DNA from: Amphiura filiformis
Lineage: Eukaryota; Echinodermata; Ophiuroidea; Amphilepidida; Amphiuridae
Direction of reading: 5' to 3'
Assembly (NCBI RefSeq): GCF_039555335.1
Contig: NC_092629.1
Location: 30,377,382 to 30,441,381, forward strand
Length of the DNA stretch: 64,000 nt
Both the position numbers and the translations under genes were made by a program. This document shows, in pieces, positions 54,150 to 64,000 of this stretch (position 1 is its first letter; every line of letters starts with the position of its first letter). The notes beneath the pieces are model-generated. The model ran no database searches and had not been told where the DNA came from. It was given only the letters and a program-made list of their open reading frames with translations.

Positions 54150-56020
54150 TTACCTACGAATACAATTTTTCATAGCACTAGATATATCTTTAAAAATGGA
54201 AATCACTAATAAATGCGCAATTGATACAAGCTTTGATGTGTCCAATACTGAAATTCATTGCATTCGGACATCTTTATTATTGTGTTTAGCTGCCAGAAAT
54301 TCTAAATGGCACAAAGGTAGGTTTGGTAAAAAATATGCATTACCTCCGAATACATGTTAAAAGCTGTGTCATTTCCACAAAGTGAGAGAATAGTAAACAA
54401 TAGTTAAGCAATAGGTGCAGGGTAATACACTCTTTATTTCTACCAAGTTTCAATAACCTGCGTTTAAATATTTCCGAGATGTCAACAATAAAAGCAAGTA
54501 TTCGTAGGTAAATTTCGGTAACCGAATGTTACCTACGAATACACTTTGACATCATGACAGTATTGTGAAACACCGCCATTCACGCCAATGCCCATATTGG
54601 TACATAACGAAAGCCTGTATGTTTGCTATCAAATCATATGTCAATGAAAGTTGCGAATTCACATACATGCCCACCATGCTAAACTGAATACGGCTTAATT
54701 GGTGAAAAATATGTACTGAAATAGACGACGGTCTGCTCATTTGAAAGAAAAATCAGATTCAAAGAAGATTAGAAGGGATAAATACTTGGATTTGTCAACT
54801 GTCATGTGTGCTTCATTTTAAATGTTTACCGACCTTCTGGTTTCTGAGTAATTTGTGTCCAAATTGATTTATTCGAAGGTAACTTTTGACGTTTTCGCTA
54901 AGGTTACCTACGAATACCATGGAAAAAACGACTGTTCTCATTGTCTCATGATCTAGACAACACATTGATGGACCCTGGTATAAAGCTAATTGTAGTTGCC
55001 CTCAAACGAAAGGCCACAAGACGTAACTGACTCCAAGATGGACTTCACAAGTCTGCAATTACGGTTTTAAGCGATTTGCGTGCAATTAAGCAAATTAAAG
55101 TCACTTTAGTGCCTTTGTTTCTTACTTCAATCCTCTTTCAACCGCTGTGAACCGACATTATTAATACATGATAGGGTCTAAAGTATCAATAAACGCACAT
55201 AAAGAAAATAATACATTCACAGTGCTTTATAAAATGAAGTTTTGATTGCGATATCCACCAAAAGTCTAATTCTTACCTACAAATACTGAAATGTTACTTA
55301 CGAATACAGCATAATACATGACATGTGTAATGAAGTGTCCCTACCAATGGAAATTAATTGTCAAAAACTTTAAGCGGTACCCCAGGACACTATTATTACC
55401 CATATACGGATTCATTCAACAATTATTTATTATGTAAATTTGCTGTTTAACTACTTGTATATCAAAAAGAAGTGTTCAAAAACTTGCTTAAAGCATCAAA
55501 AAAATTTTGATCTAAGGTAATAACATTTATTCATTTGGACGTACCATCTGAAAGAGATCTAAAAACTACCATTTTATTAATTCATTACCATAATAGCAAA
55601 ATTTAAACCTATAAACTCAATATAGATATTGTTAAATCGCTCATATTACCTACGAATACCCGGGTTTCTTCACCTTTTCATTGTATAAAGCCGTTAGGTG
55701 TATGCGTATAATTCCTAATATTCTTGAAAACATATATCATACTCGTTCTTATACAATGTGTAAATTGATTCATACTCATTTGATAAATAAAATACAGAAA
55801 CTGACCTAAACTTCATTTTCAAAAATAAACTAGCATAAATTGACTAAGATCATATTGATCGCGTTATAAAAATAAAACAAATATTTTCTGGTTGAGTTAG
55901 CGTTTTCCTGACACCCTGTGGTCTACATTACACGAAAACAGCGTTAATGGGAATATTCCATTTGTTTTAGGTTGATTAGTATTGCGATAGTGAAGGCATC
56001 CTAGTGGTATTCGTAGGTAA
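54150..56020. mobile_element. Element with reiterated TTACCTACGAATAC motif
   Basis: The 14-mer or its complement occurs, sometimes with one change, at 54150, 54340, 54498, 54529, about 54870, 54904, 55273, 55293, 55646 and 56007. The first and last copies are inverted with respect to each other. The interior has no open frame of note. Confidence 0.7.
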
Positions 56021-56340
56021 CATTGGGTTTTGATATCACATTTACTATCACACGTCCTGGATTTATTTTTCAAGATTAGTAATGGCACTTTTGGTTCCTA
56101 TAAGGCCAATATGTCATCAATCAAAGGGCAAAAGGAAAAAATTGTGGAGACATTTTTATTTCGGACTTTTATTTTTGGCCCGTGGACACTTTTGGTTGGA
56201 TTCGACCATATGCTCATTTGGGAGAGGGGGGGGGGGCAAGGATTTCAAACCAAGCCGCTGTAACAGCCCCATGCTGGGGGATTGTGCCACTGTCCCAGCT
56301 GTACCCTGACAAATTTTCTAAAATCCTCTTTTTCTTTTTC

Positions 56341-56482
56341 AGGCCTACTAATAGATCAGAGCTATACTGTACAAGTAACAACCAACTGCCAGTCACCATT
56401 AACCAATGCCATTGTGAGCCATTTCATGTCACATTTTGCAGCAGAGGCAGATGAAACAAATGAAATAAAAGGACTGAAATAA
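56341..56482 (+). CDS. Candidate terminal exon of unrecognised gene
   Basis: CTCTTTTTCTTTTTCAG is an excellent acceptor ending near 56341. The frame then reads L-L-I-D-Q-S-Y-T-V-Q-V, T-N-C-Q-S-P-L-T-N-A-I-V, S-H-F-M-S-H-F-A-A-E and ends E-I-K-G-L-K with TAA at 56480-56482. The composition is protein-like with balanced residues. No family was recognised and no upstream exon was found, since the upstream sequence is a repeat. It could be a real last exon or a coding scrap within a transposon. Confidence 0.35.
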
Positions 56483-56574
56483 TGACGGGATTCAGAAACG
56501 CACATCAACATCACTAATTGAAGAACAATACTTGTGTTGAAAGTCGGGACTCATAAATTAGGTGTATTTTATTT

Positions 56575-56825
56575 ATAAAGATCTATTAGAAATATTCAAT
56601 CTAATAGATTAGAATTGAATCTAATTCAATTTTAATATTTAAGGGATTAAAATTGCTTAGATTGATTTTTAACCCCTTAGATTAAAATCAAATTACCGGT
56701 AGATGTATTCGAATTAGATTTTTTTAAATCCATCCAAGTATTTTTTAGATTAAAAATCAAATTAGATTGAATTTTAGATTGAATATTTCTAATAGATTAG
56801 AATTCAATCTAATTTGATTAAATGT
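56575..56825. mobile_element. AT-rich foldback built from TTAGATT/AATCTAA
   Basis: TTAGAAATATTCAATCTAAT at the left faces ATTGAATATTTCTAATAG at the right. TTAGATT and its complement recur about a dozen times. Confidence 0.75.
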
Positions 56826-57188
56826 TTTAATCCAATTTTGGATTTGTCCCAGATCACAATCACTCATTTTTTAATCTTAAAGGAATTTAGAGGGAATATG
56901 CTGAATTGTATTATAAAAATAAAGCCTGCACAAAAAAGTAACGCAGCTGTTATAAATACGCCTGTAGCGTTTGAACTAATAATTGTGTTCACAATATTTC
57001 AACATAGAAAGAAGGATGATTTATTTACGCGCATTTTATACCCCATTTGTCCAATCTCGTTCAATAATAACAACACAGCAGTGTTTTTAAAGAAAAATAC
57101 CAAAATTGAAAAGTTGCAGTTATTTGTATTGATTTGAAGTCAGTGCAAAGATAAATGGAGGGTTTTACGTGTCACAGTGCTTGCATAA

Positions 57189-57665
57189 GGGGTGGTGCAA
57201 TAATTATGTGTACCCCGGGGGTGAATTCTCAAAATGGTCTGCCAAAATCGCTTGCCCCCCTCTCTGGCCGTGCCAAAAAAAATCTTTGCCCCCCCTTTCG
57301 ACGTGCCAAAAACCTTTGCCCCCTTTTGATGTGCCAAAAATCTTTGCCCCCCCTTACATGCAAGATTTTGGGAAACCCGAATTTAAAACCTTAAATTGTC
57401 TTATCATATAGTGCGAGCGCAGCGAGCAGGAAATTTTGCATATTTGAACGCGTTCCTAACGTTTTCCTACGCCTTTTAGGGCGTAATATAGAAACGGTGC
57501 CCAAAATATCTGTGCCAAAATTGCTTGCCCCCCTTTCGACCTGCCAAAAATCGCTTGACCCCCCTTTGACCTGCCAAAAATGCTTGCCCCCCTTTTGGCC
57601 TGCCAAAAAATCTTTGCCCCCCTATATTCACCCCGGGGGTACACACATAATTATTGCACCACCCC
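57189..57665. mobile_element. TAA-flanked MITE
   Basis: TIRs of about 40 bp (GGGGTGGTGCAATAATTATG, then ACCCCGGGGGTGAAT, and complement) are flanked by TAA at 57186-57188 and 57666-57668. The interior has CTTGCCCCCC and TGCCAAAAAT units. Confidence 0.9.
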
Positions 57666-57669
57666 TAAT

Positions 57670-58265
57670 AACCATTGATTGCTGTAAATTGCAACTTTTA
57701 AATTTGGTTTTTTTTCTTTATAAGCACTACTGTGTTATCAGTATTGAACGGCATTTGACAAATGGGGTATTCAAATGAGCGTAAATAAATCTTCCTTCTT
57801 TCTATGTAGAAATATTGTGGAAACGATTATTAGTTCTGAACCTATAGGCGTATTTAAAACAGCTGCGTTACTTTTGGTACAGACTTTATATTGGATATCT
57901 TCCATCACACAATAGAGGATACATACATAGTAAAAAAAACCTTCATCATTTATTATCTATTAAGTAGGTGTGTTCAACTGTTTTGGTTTGTTGGACTTCC
58001 TTCTTCACACTTTTTTAATGAAAAAAATAGTGCTTTTATTTTTTCACTCCCTTACAGATCTCAAAATAAAATAAAACAATGATCAAAGCTACATATTCAC
58101 CATGCATTCTTGTTTATTTCATGAACTCTTGTCTTTCTAATAATTATGTACCAGAGAAATAGGTGTAAAAATACATTTAGTAATGAAGTATGAGATAATG
58201 AGTGCAAAAAGACCATTTATTTACAGTCTATTGGCAGCCACTAGTCTTTTGAGAAGGCTTTTATG
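57670..58265. other. No gene seen
   Basis: AT-rich spacer; nothing recognised. Confidence 0.3.
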
Positions 58266-58268
58266 CAG

Positions 58269-58464
58269 ACCTTCATTTTTTTTTTTTTTTTTTGGGGGGG
58301 GGGCACCCTTTGTCCCGGCCTTTGTCAAGGCCATTGGGGACCACTTGTCAACAGGGAATGAAGAATACCTTCAAGTGAAGTTAACAAAGATCAGGGGCAC
58401 AACGGCCAAAACTGAAAAACTGCAGGCAATGGCCCTGACTGAAATTCGAGCCCAGCTTGTGTGA
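58269..58464 (+). other. T/G homopolymer runs followed by a possible coding tail
   Basis: A T-run then a G-run (58275-58308) precedes a frame reading V-K-A-I-G-D-H-L-S-T-G-N-E-E-Y, L-Q-V-K-L-T-K-I-R-G-T-T and L-Q-A-M-A-L-T-E-I-R-A-Q-L-V with stop TGA at 58462. The tail is protein-like, but no acceptor or family is clear. Confidence 0.25.
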
Positions 58465-60530
58465 AAATATGGTGCCTTAACAAAAGACTAGCATTAATAA
58501 TAAATAAGCATTGACTGACATCGGCTAGTCTTTCCTGAAGGCTTTGGGTGTGAATGCATTGATGCACAGCCACAGCCTTAATGAAAGAAACAGTGTCTGC
58601 CAATAATCAACTATGAACACTTACTCCTTTAAAAGCATTTACAAGTCAAGGGTTTACATGTAGGACCTTTTATTTTAGTTTTATGTCAAGGGTTTACATG
58701 TATATAGGACCTTTTATTTATTTATTTAATAAATAACAGACATTAACGGGGCCTTATCTGCAATAGCTGCCAGGTGACATTTTTTTTAAATCTTCATAAG
58801 ATATGTACACTACATAATGCATAAAGTATCAAGATGTCTATGGGACAGCTATTGCAGTTAGTGCCTTTTGGTTCTAAACCCTTGCTTAGTGGATACTCAT
58901 CATATTTACGGGGATGAAGGTAAACCAGTAGCGTAGCCAGCGGGAGGGATGGAGAAGTGGAAAAATGGGGACGAGAAGAAGCCTGGGAGAAAAGAAAGAA
59001 AGAAGGAGAGGGAAAGGAAGGGGAGGGGAAAAATATATAGGGACGATACTGACGTTTGCCCCCCGGACTGACAATGCTGGCTACGGGCCTGAGGTACACC
59101 CCCCCCCTTGTGCCACTGACACTATGGATCAGCTACTGAACAATTTGGTCTACAATTACTCTACAACCTGCATCCGCTAATCCTAACTAGGATAAATGTC
59201 ATAAATAGTCATAAATGTCACTAGTCCAAGATAAAAAAAGGGTCGCTTGTCCTAATGGCTGCAGATTTTCCATTGCTAAGGTCTTGTAAACCTTATTTAT
59301 TTTTGGACTTGTGAACCATTTCCTATTTTTTCGGACTAGCGATCCGTACTTTTGGACTAGGGAACCTTGGCTATACATTGCTTCCCCTCAAGTTCAGTAG
59401 TGACGTAGGTGCATATTGAATTGTGTGCGTATAGTTAATTGTGTAGCAAAAAAAGGGAGGTTCGTGTGGCGCAGCCATGAAAAGACATTGATATCACTGC
59501 TGAATTTGAGGCAAACCAAAGAAAAGTGCCTAGAACATGTCCAATAATTCCATGCTACTTTTTACAGCCTGTAAGGAACTATGCATTACGATTACATCAC
59601 ATGTCAGTGTCACTTGTTGGGGTCCTTATTGTTTTGATAATTGGAGCAAACATTTACTAGTACACCATGCATGTAGTTAGTTTATGCACCACATAAATTA
59701 ATATGCAAGTATTTAAGTTCTCATAAAATGTTCACCCTCCAGAAAAGATTTTTCTTCAAAAAATTTAATTGTTGACATTTTCGGTCCGGCAGCATGTTGG
59801 GAAAGTTTTCAATGCATGCGAGTGATAGCCCTACTACGTATGTAGTAGGCCTATAGGGCCTTTTGACTGTGGTGGTCCAAAGCCATGCTATATCAGAAAA
59901 CCTGGCTATATCCAGAGAACTGCTAAACCCAGACTGCTAATTCCCCCTTTCGGGTCGAGCGGTTAGTGGGTTTTAGCGGTTCTCGGATATAGTAGGGCTA
60001 GCGAGTGATGCGACAGATAACAGATGCCAGCTGTTGACTTCCAAACCGTCATCCTCTTTGTCTGTCAAGAATTGCGCCATAAAACCAGTATCCTCAGTAG
60101 CACTGCTGCACCTGGAAATTGAAATAAAATAAAATAATAGCCAATGATTAATTATTACACATTATTATCAGGAGGTATCTAGGCTGTTTGTTTGCCTCAA
60201 AGCCTTGATGTACAATCTTTTTAAATTTTTAGATTTTTCTTCCAAAATGATAAATTATTGTAGCAGAGTCATGATTTGCTATTTCAATAGGTGTGAGGTC
60301 AAAAGTAGTCACTTGCAATCATTTTGAAATTTAAACAAAAAATGTTTACGAACTGTGAGAGCGGGGACACATTTAAAGCACTAATCTGTAATTTACTAAG
60401 TCTACTTGTCGTGCATAGTTTCATAGGCGTATCCATCTTTTTTAGTAAGGAGGGCAAAATAAAACTTCGGGGGCACACGAAAAAACTTACAGTTGCATCA
60501 TACAATACATAGAGATTGTATGTCTTTCAG
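58465..60530. other. No supported gene; one hairpin
   Basis: A purine-rich patch (58935-59030) and an imperfect hairpin at 59915-59990 (CTATATCCAGAGAACTGCTA versus TAGCGGTTCTCGGATATAG) are the only structures seen. Confidence 0.4.
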
Positions 60531-60534
60531 GGAT

Positions 60535-60660
60535 GTATCGTTCGAGTCCGGACTTGAGTCCACTTTTTGTCGGACTCGGACTCGGACATAAAAAGACTCG
60601 GCTCTGCTCGGACACAAAAGGACTCGGACTTGAAGCCGAGTCCGGTCTGAGTCCATGCAA
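60535..60660. repeat. GGACTC repeat, copy 1
   Basis: GACTCGG and GAGTCCGG variants repeat about twelve times, ending GAGTCCATGC. Confidence 0.8.
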
Positions 60661-61040
60661 TTAAATCCATGTTAAATGTGAACTGATTATACCTAAAAAT
60701 GTCAAAATAGATCTAAAATTTGATTTAAAATTTGTTGACTTCACTTTATTTGCCCTTTTTCCTAAAATTGGGGGCTGTCAAATAAGTCATCTGTCATGTA
60801 TCCTACATATCCACCATATTAATTAAGTTAATATCTGTGAATTAGCATAGTCATACTATTGTTAGCATTGATGAAATAAACAGGTTAGGTCTTGATAATT
60901 AATTATGCATAATTTTAATAAATACTGTATAAAAATATCTAAAACTTCTTTCATGAAACTTTCTAATTCATGAAACTCAGTGAAAAAAGAGAAAAAGTGC
61001 ACACTGGACCATGCAGTATGCATGGCAGCTCATCCTAGTG

Positions 61041-61196
61041 TATATAGTAACTTTGTGCTCCTTACATGCATGTATGGGTATGGTTATTATACATGTAGGG
61101 TATTTTACATACTGTTGGTATATAGTAACTTTGTGCTCCTTACATGCATGTATGGGTATGGTTATTATACATGTAGGGTATTTTACATACTGTTGG
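61041..61196. repeat. Perfect tandem duplication of 78 bp
   Basis: 61041-61118 and 61119-61196 are identical by eye (starting TATATAGTAACTTTGTGCTC). The open frames here are duplicated for that reason. Confidence 0.95.
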
Positions 61197-61859
61197 TCGC
61201 CCGCGATAGATTTGGCTGTTCCATCTTGCGCCCTCAGACATAGGGGACACTTATCGTTGTACTCAATGGGGGAAATCACAAAACATGTCATATGATAAAT
61301 ATACCTCTTTGTGAAATAATTTAAAAAGTTTGATTTATTATCGGGGGAATACGCTCCCAATAAATTACAAAAGGAAAATTAATGCACATTGATGTGTTCT
61401 ATGCGGAGAAAATTGACTGGAAATCAAAGGCCCTGTACAATCCAGTAGGAATGTCGTGAGGGTGTCCCCTTTGACAGATGTGAGAAATGGGTAAGTGCAC
61501 TAAATGGAACAACCCTGACCGAGAGAATACATACATGTGTAGTTTGTATGTGTTCACTATTCACTGCACATTTGTTCAGTTTTAAAAAGATATTTGAAAT
61601 TAATATCACAGGTACAAAGCATACCACATACTTGAACTTTTGTTTGGTAACAGCATAATCCCCCACTGCCTGACTGAAGTCAGACTAAAAGTGGGGGATA
61701 TGGACCCCACCCCTAACTGATTTGTATACATGTGTAGTTATTCCAGGCCTGCTTTAATGAATGTGGTAAAAAGTAAAGCTGTTTGCATACTGGTATCAAA
61801 ATGGCAAACTGGGAAAACATTTCAACACATTAATTTTCTTCTTGATATTTCTGAAGGGT

Positions 61860-61930
61860 GAATTTCTATTATTATGATTATTATTATCATTTATTTTATT
61901 ATTTTATTATTTATATTGTTATCATTATAA
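61860..61930. repeat. ATT-rich microsatellite
   Basis: ATTATTATGATTATTATTAT and related tracts. Confidence 0.8.
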
Positions 61931-62244
61931 TATTTTTCAATAATTTATCTCACCCCCATTGAATACATTAATGCTCTCCATGTACATTTAAATGCTGCAC
62001 ACAGCCTGGTGCCCCTTCCCTAGTCCCTGTGGCCTGTGTACATCTGTGAGTTACATGTCACTAATGTGACACACACATGCCAACATCTCCACATTTACTG
62101 CTGTCTGATACATGTAGTTTTTAGAGAACTTTTAATACCTGTGACCCCCATCATTTAAAATGTAAATGACCCCAACCCCCACTTTTTAGGCCCCTACTTC
62201 ACTGATATAAACATACATGTTAGATATAAAGTTCAGTGCCCCAC

Positions 62245-62360
62245 CCCAGGCATGGACTCTGACCGAGTCCGGACTAGGGTCATATTTTTGTTTGACTCGG
62301 ACTTTGCTCGGACTCGGCTCGGCTCGGCTCGGACTCGGACGAGCTGGACTCGGGTACAAG
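62245..62360. repeat. GGACTC repeat, copy 2 (inverted to copy 1)
   Basis: GCATGGACTCTGACCGAGTC at the left edge is complementary to the right edge of the 60.6-kb copy. Inside are GGCTCGGCTCGGCTCGGACT repeats. Confidence 0.8.
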
Positions 62361-63392
62361 TCTAAAGTCTTTGAGCTTCTAAAAAAGGCTTTATTGGGAC
62401 GTAGCACGCAAAAATTTGTTATTTTACACTATTTTCGGTCATGATCAGGCTGAATAAGGTATTGGCATTTTGTGTGGTGTGCTGCACCCATTTGGCTACA
62501 ACTTTGTAAATGAAATTACTTACATCCTCCTCACTAAGGAAAGCCGTGCTGTTCGGTTGCAGGTGCTTTGCTTCAGGGCATGTTAGTCTAGATTTTTGGA
62601 AGATATGCCTTGCAGAATGGACCTTTTCCTGCTAGATATCCTGTGCCAGTTTCTGGAAAGACAAAACAATATGACATTGTAATTAAAGCCATATTGTAAC
62701 ATTTGCTAAGGAGAAAGCCCTGAATATTTTTCAAAATTCTGTTTTTACACGATTGCAATGTACTTTGTAAACATAGTACATACTCAGCAAAAATCAAAAC
62801 TTTATGTTTAATGCTCACTTGCTGTGGGTTGGGATTGAGACTGAAGATGAAGTGAAAATGTGACACAATCTGGTCCATCGGGGCCAAAGGAGGCATTTTT
62901 GAAAATTAAGTTACTGTAATCATTACATTATAGGCCTACATACAATAGGCTATCATTACTGAAATAAACAAAGGTCTAGCATGCTTGGTTCTAGAGTTAT
63001 GAAGTTTTTTGATGTCTATTTTCTTATGTATTTTATTATTTTTACTCCATATTTTTACCTTTATCTCAGTTTCAAATTTACCGCCTTTGGTCCACATGGA
63101 CCAGATCATGTCACAAATCATGTTTTCCTATACTATTCTCTTGGTCGGGGCCACGTCACATCCATTTATCACATGCATTGGAGTGAAAACAACTTATCGC
63201 ATATTTGTATTTGCAGATCGAGAGTCGAACCTGGCACAATAGTGTGATAGCTTGTGATACACTCCGACGCTGTCTCCGAGTTCAGTGAATGCGAATGTTG
63301 TTTTCACTCCAGTGCTAAAATAAATTGTCAGCCGGTTCATGCCCGGATGTCCGATCGACAGAATAACAAAAATCCTCACTGCCAGTTAAAAT
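62361..63392. other. No supported gene; short inverted repeat
   Basis: CATTGGAGTGAAAACAAC (about 63175) and GTTGTTTTCACTCCAGTG (about 63297) face each other. No coding signal recognised. Confidence 0.4.
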
Positions 63393-63679
63393 AAGGGCTG
63401 TCAACTTTTTGGAATTGTTTGGCGTGAGACAGAGGCGTACCGGGATTTGCCGACTACAATGTTCATTTTTACCCGTGATTATTTGAGCTATGGACCTGAA
63501 AAGCTGGGGGGGGTTGGGACAACAAATTATTTTGACGATGCGTGAGATTTTACTCGTTTTCCAGCTTTTTGCGTGAGATTTACAACCTAGGCGTGCGATT
63601 ATACTACTTGGCGTGAGACCGTGAGAAAGTGACCCAATGCGTGAGACTCACGGCCAATGCGTGAGAGTTGACAGCCCTG
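63393..63679. mobile_element. hAT-type MITE with 8-bp target duplication
   Basis: The termini AAGGGCTGTCAACT and AGTTGACAGCCCTG are inverted and flanked by GTTAAAAT at 63385-63392 and 63680-63687. GCGTGAGA occurs about six times inside, resembling hAT subterminal sites. Confidence 0.9.
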
Positions 63680-63689
63680 GTTAAAATTA

Positions 63690-64000
63690 ATGTTGTGTCG
63701 TTTAGTTTTACTTTTGCATAAAAAAAATAATGGTTATAAAAAGAAACTCACCTTGCAGAGTCGTGTACGTACAGACAACACACCCAACTCAGCCTGGAGG
63801 ACGGTGTACACATATATACGGAAAACACTGCACGGTATTGCAATGATCAATGCTCAGTCATGTGTGATGCACGGGTGAATGGGACAAATCTCGTCATGTT
63901 TTCGTGGTGTATTCGATGTCCGTGGACATAATTGTCCTTAATCCATCATGTCATTTGCTTCTCTAAATATTAAGTGAATTGAATACTATATTACTATTGC
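63690..64000. other. No gene seen
   Basis: Window end; nothing recognised. Confidence 0.3.

Noticed and set aside
60977..61360. Internally duplicated 87-127-codon frames
   Set aside because: The internal repeat reflects the 78-bp DNA duplication and not protein evolution.

Overview
This is eukaryotic nuclear DNA, AT-rich and sparse in genes, with spliced coding exons, a TATA promoter, non-LTR retrotransposon pieces and a very high density of small DNA-transposon derivatives. The gene content (a secreted C-type lectin, an astacin exon, an LC8 dynein light chain, a paralogous C2H2 zinc-finger pair) fits an invertebrate metazoan. The repeat style and the excess of the palindromes TAGGCCTA and TACATGTA suggest a marine deuterostome, possibly an echinoderm. 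The species assignment is inference only.

Layout. 0-2.1 kb: a reverse-transcriptase fragment on the minus strand, a lone astacin exon, and an internally deleted Tc1/mariner element with TA target sites. 2.5-6.05 kb: a two-exon C-type lectin gene with a TATA box, signal peptide, matching splice sites and poly(A) signal, broken by an in-frame TAG. 6.4-7.8 kb: a self-complementary repeat block, then a candidate broken gene with its own TATA box. 8.2-9.8 kb: a 40-bp inverted-repeat-bounded segment holding two tandem units with a tRNA-like sequence; one unit has acquired a TAA-flanked MITE that the other lacks. 10.6-15.8 kb: TTAA-flanked MITEs, AAT microsatellites, an intact LC8 dynein light chain gene followed by decayed partial copies, and a 1-kb repeat ending in a tRNA-like sequence. 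16-20 kb: retrotransposon debris and two tandem-repeat fields.

20.0-30.6 kb: two paralogous C2H2 zinc-finger genes, both on the minus strand, each with decayed fingers beyond its stop codon. Between them lie a foldback, a 1.8-kb element with 60-bp terminal inverted repeats and an inverted copy of the 1-kb tRNA-ended repeat. 30.8-33.95 kb: a TAA-flanked MITE, a 5'-truncated LINE with an open C-terminal ORF, and a foldback. 35.6-37.6 kb: a satellite array with a 445-bp higher-order repeat. 37.6-63.7 kb: almost only repeats. Several are blocks in which one 7-16-bp motif recurs in both orientations, plus foldbacks, TTAA and TAA MITEs and one hAT-type MITE with an 8-bp target duplication. A few possible isolated exons are noted.

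The genes do not form a pathway. The strongest theme is repeat biology: many unrelated families share a design of short motifs reiterated within self-complementary arms. All counts and alignments were made by eye.
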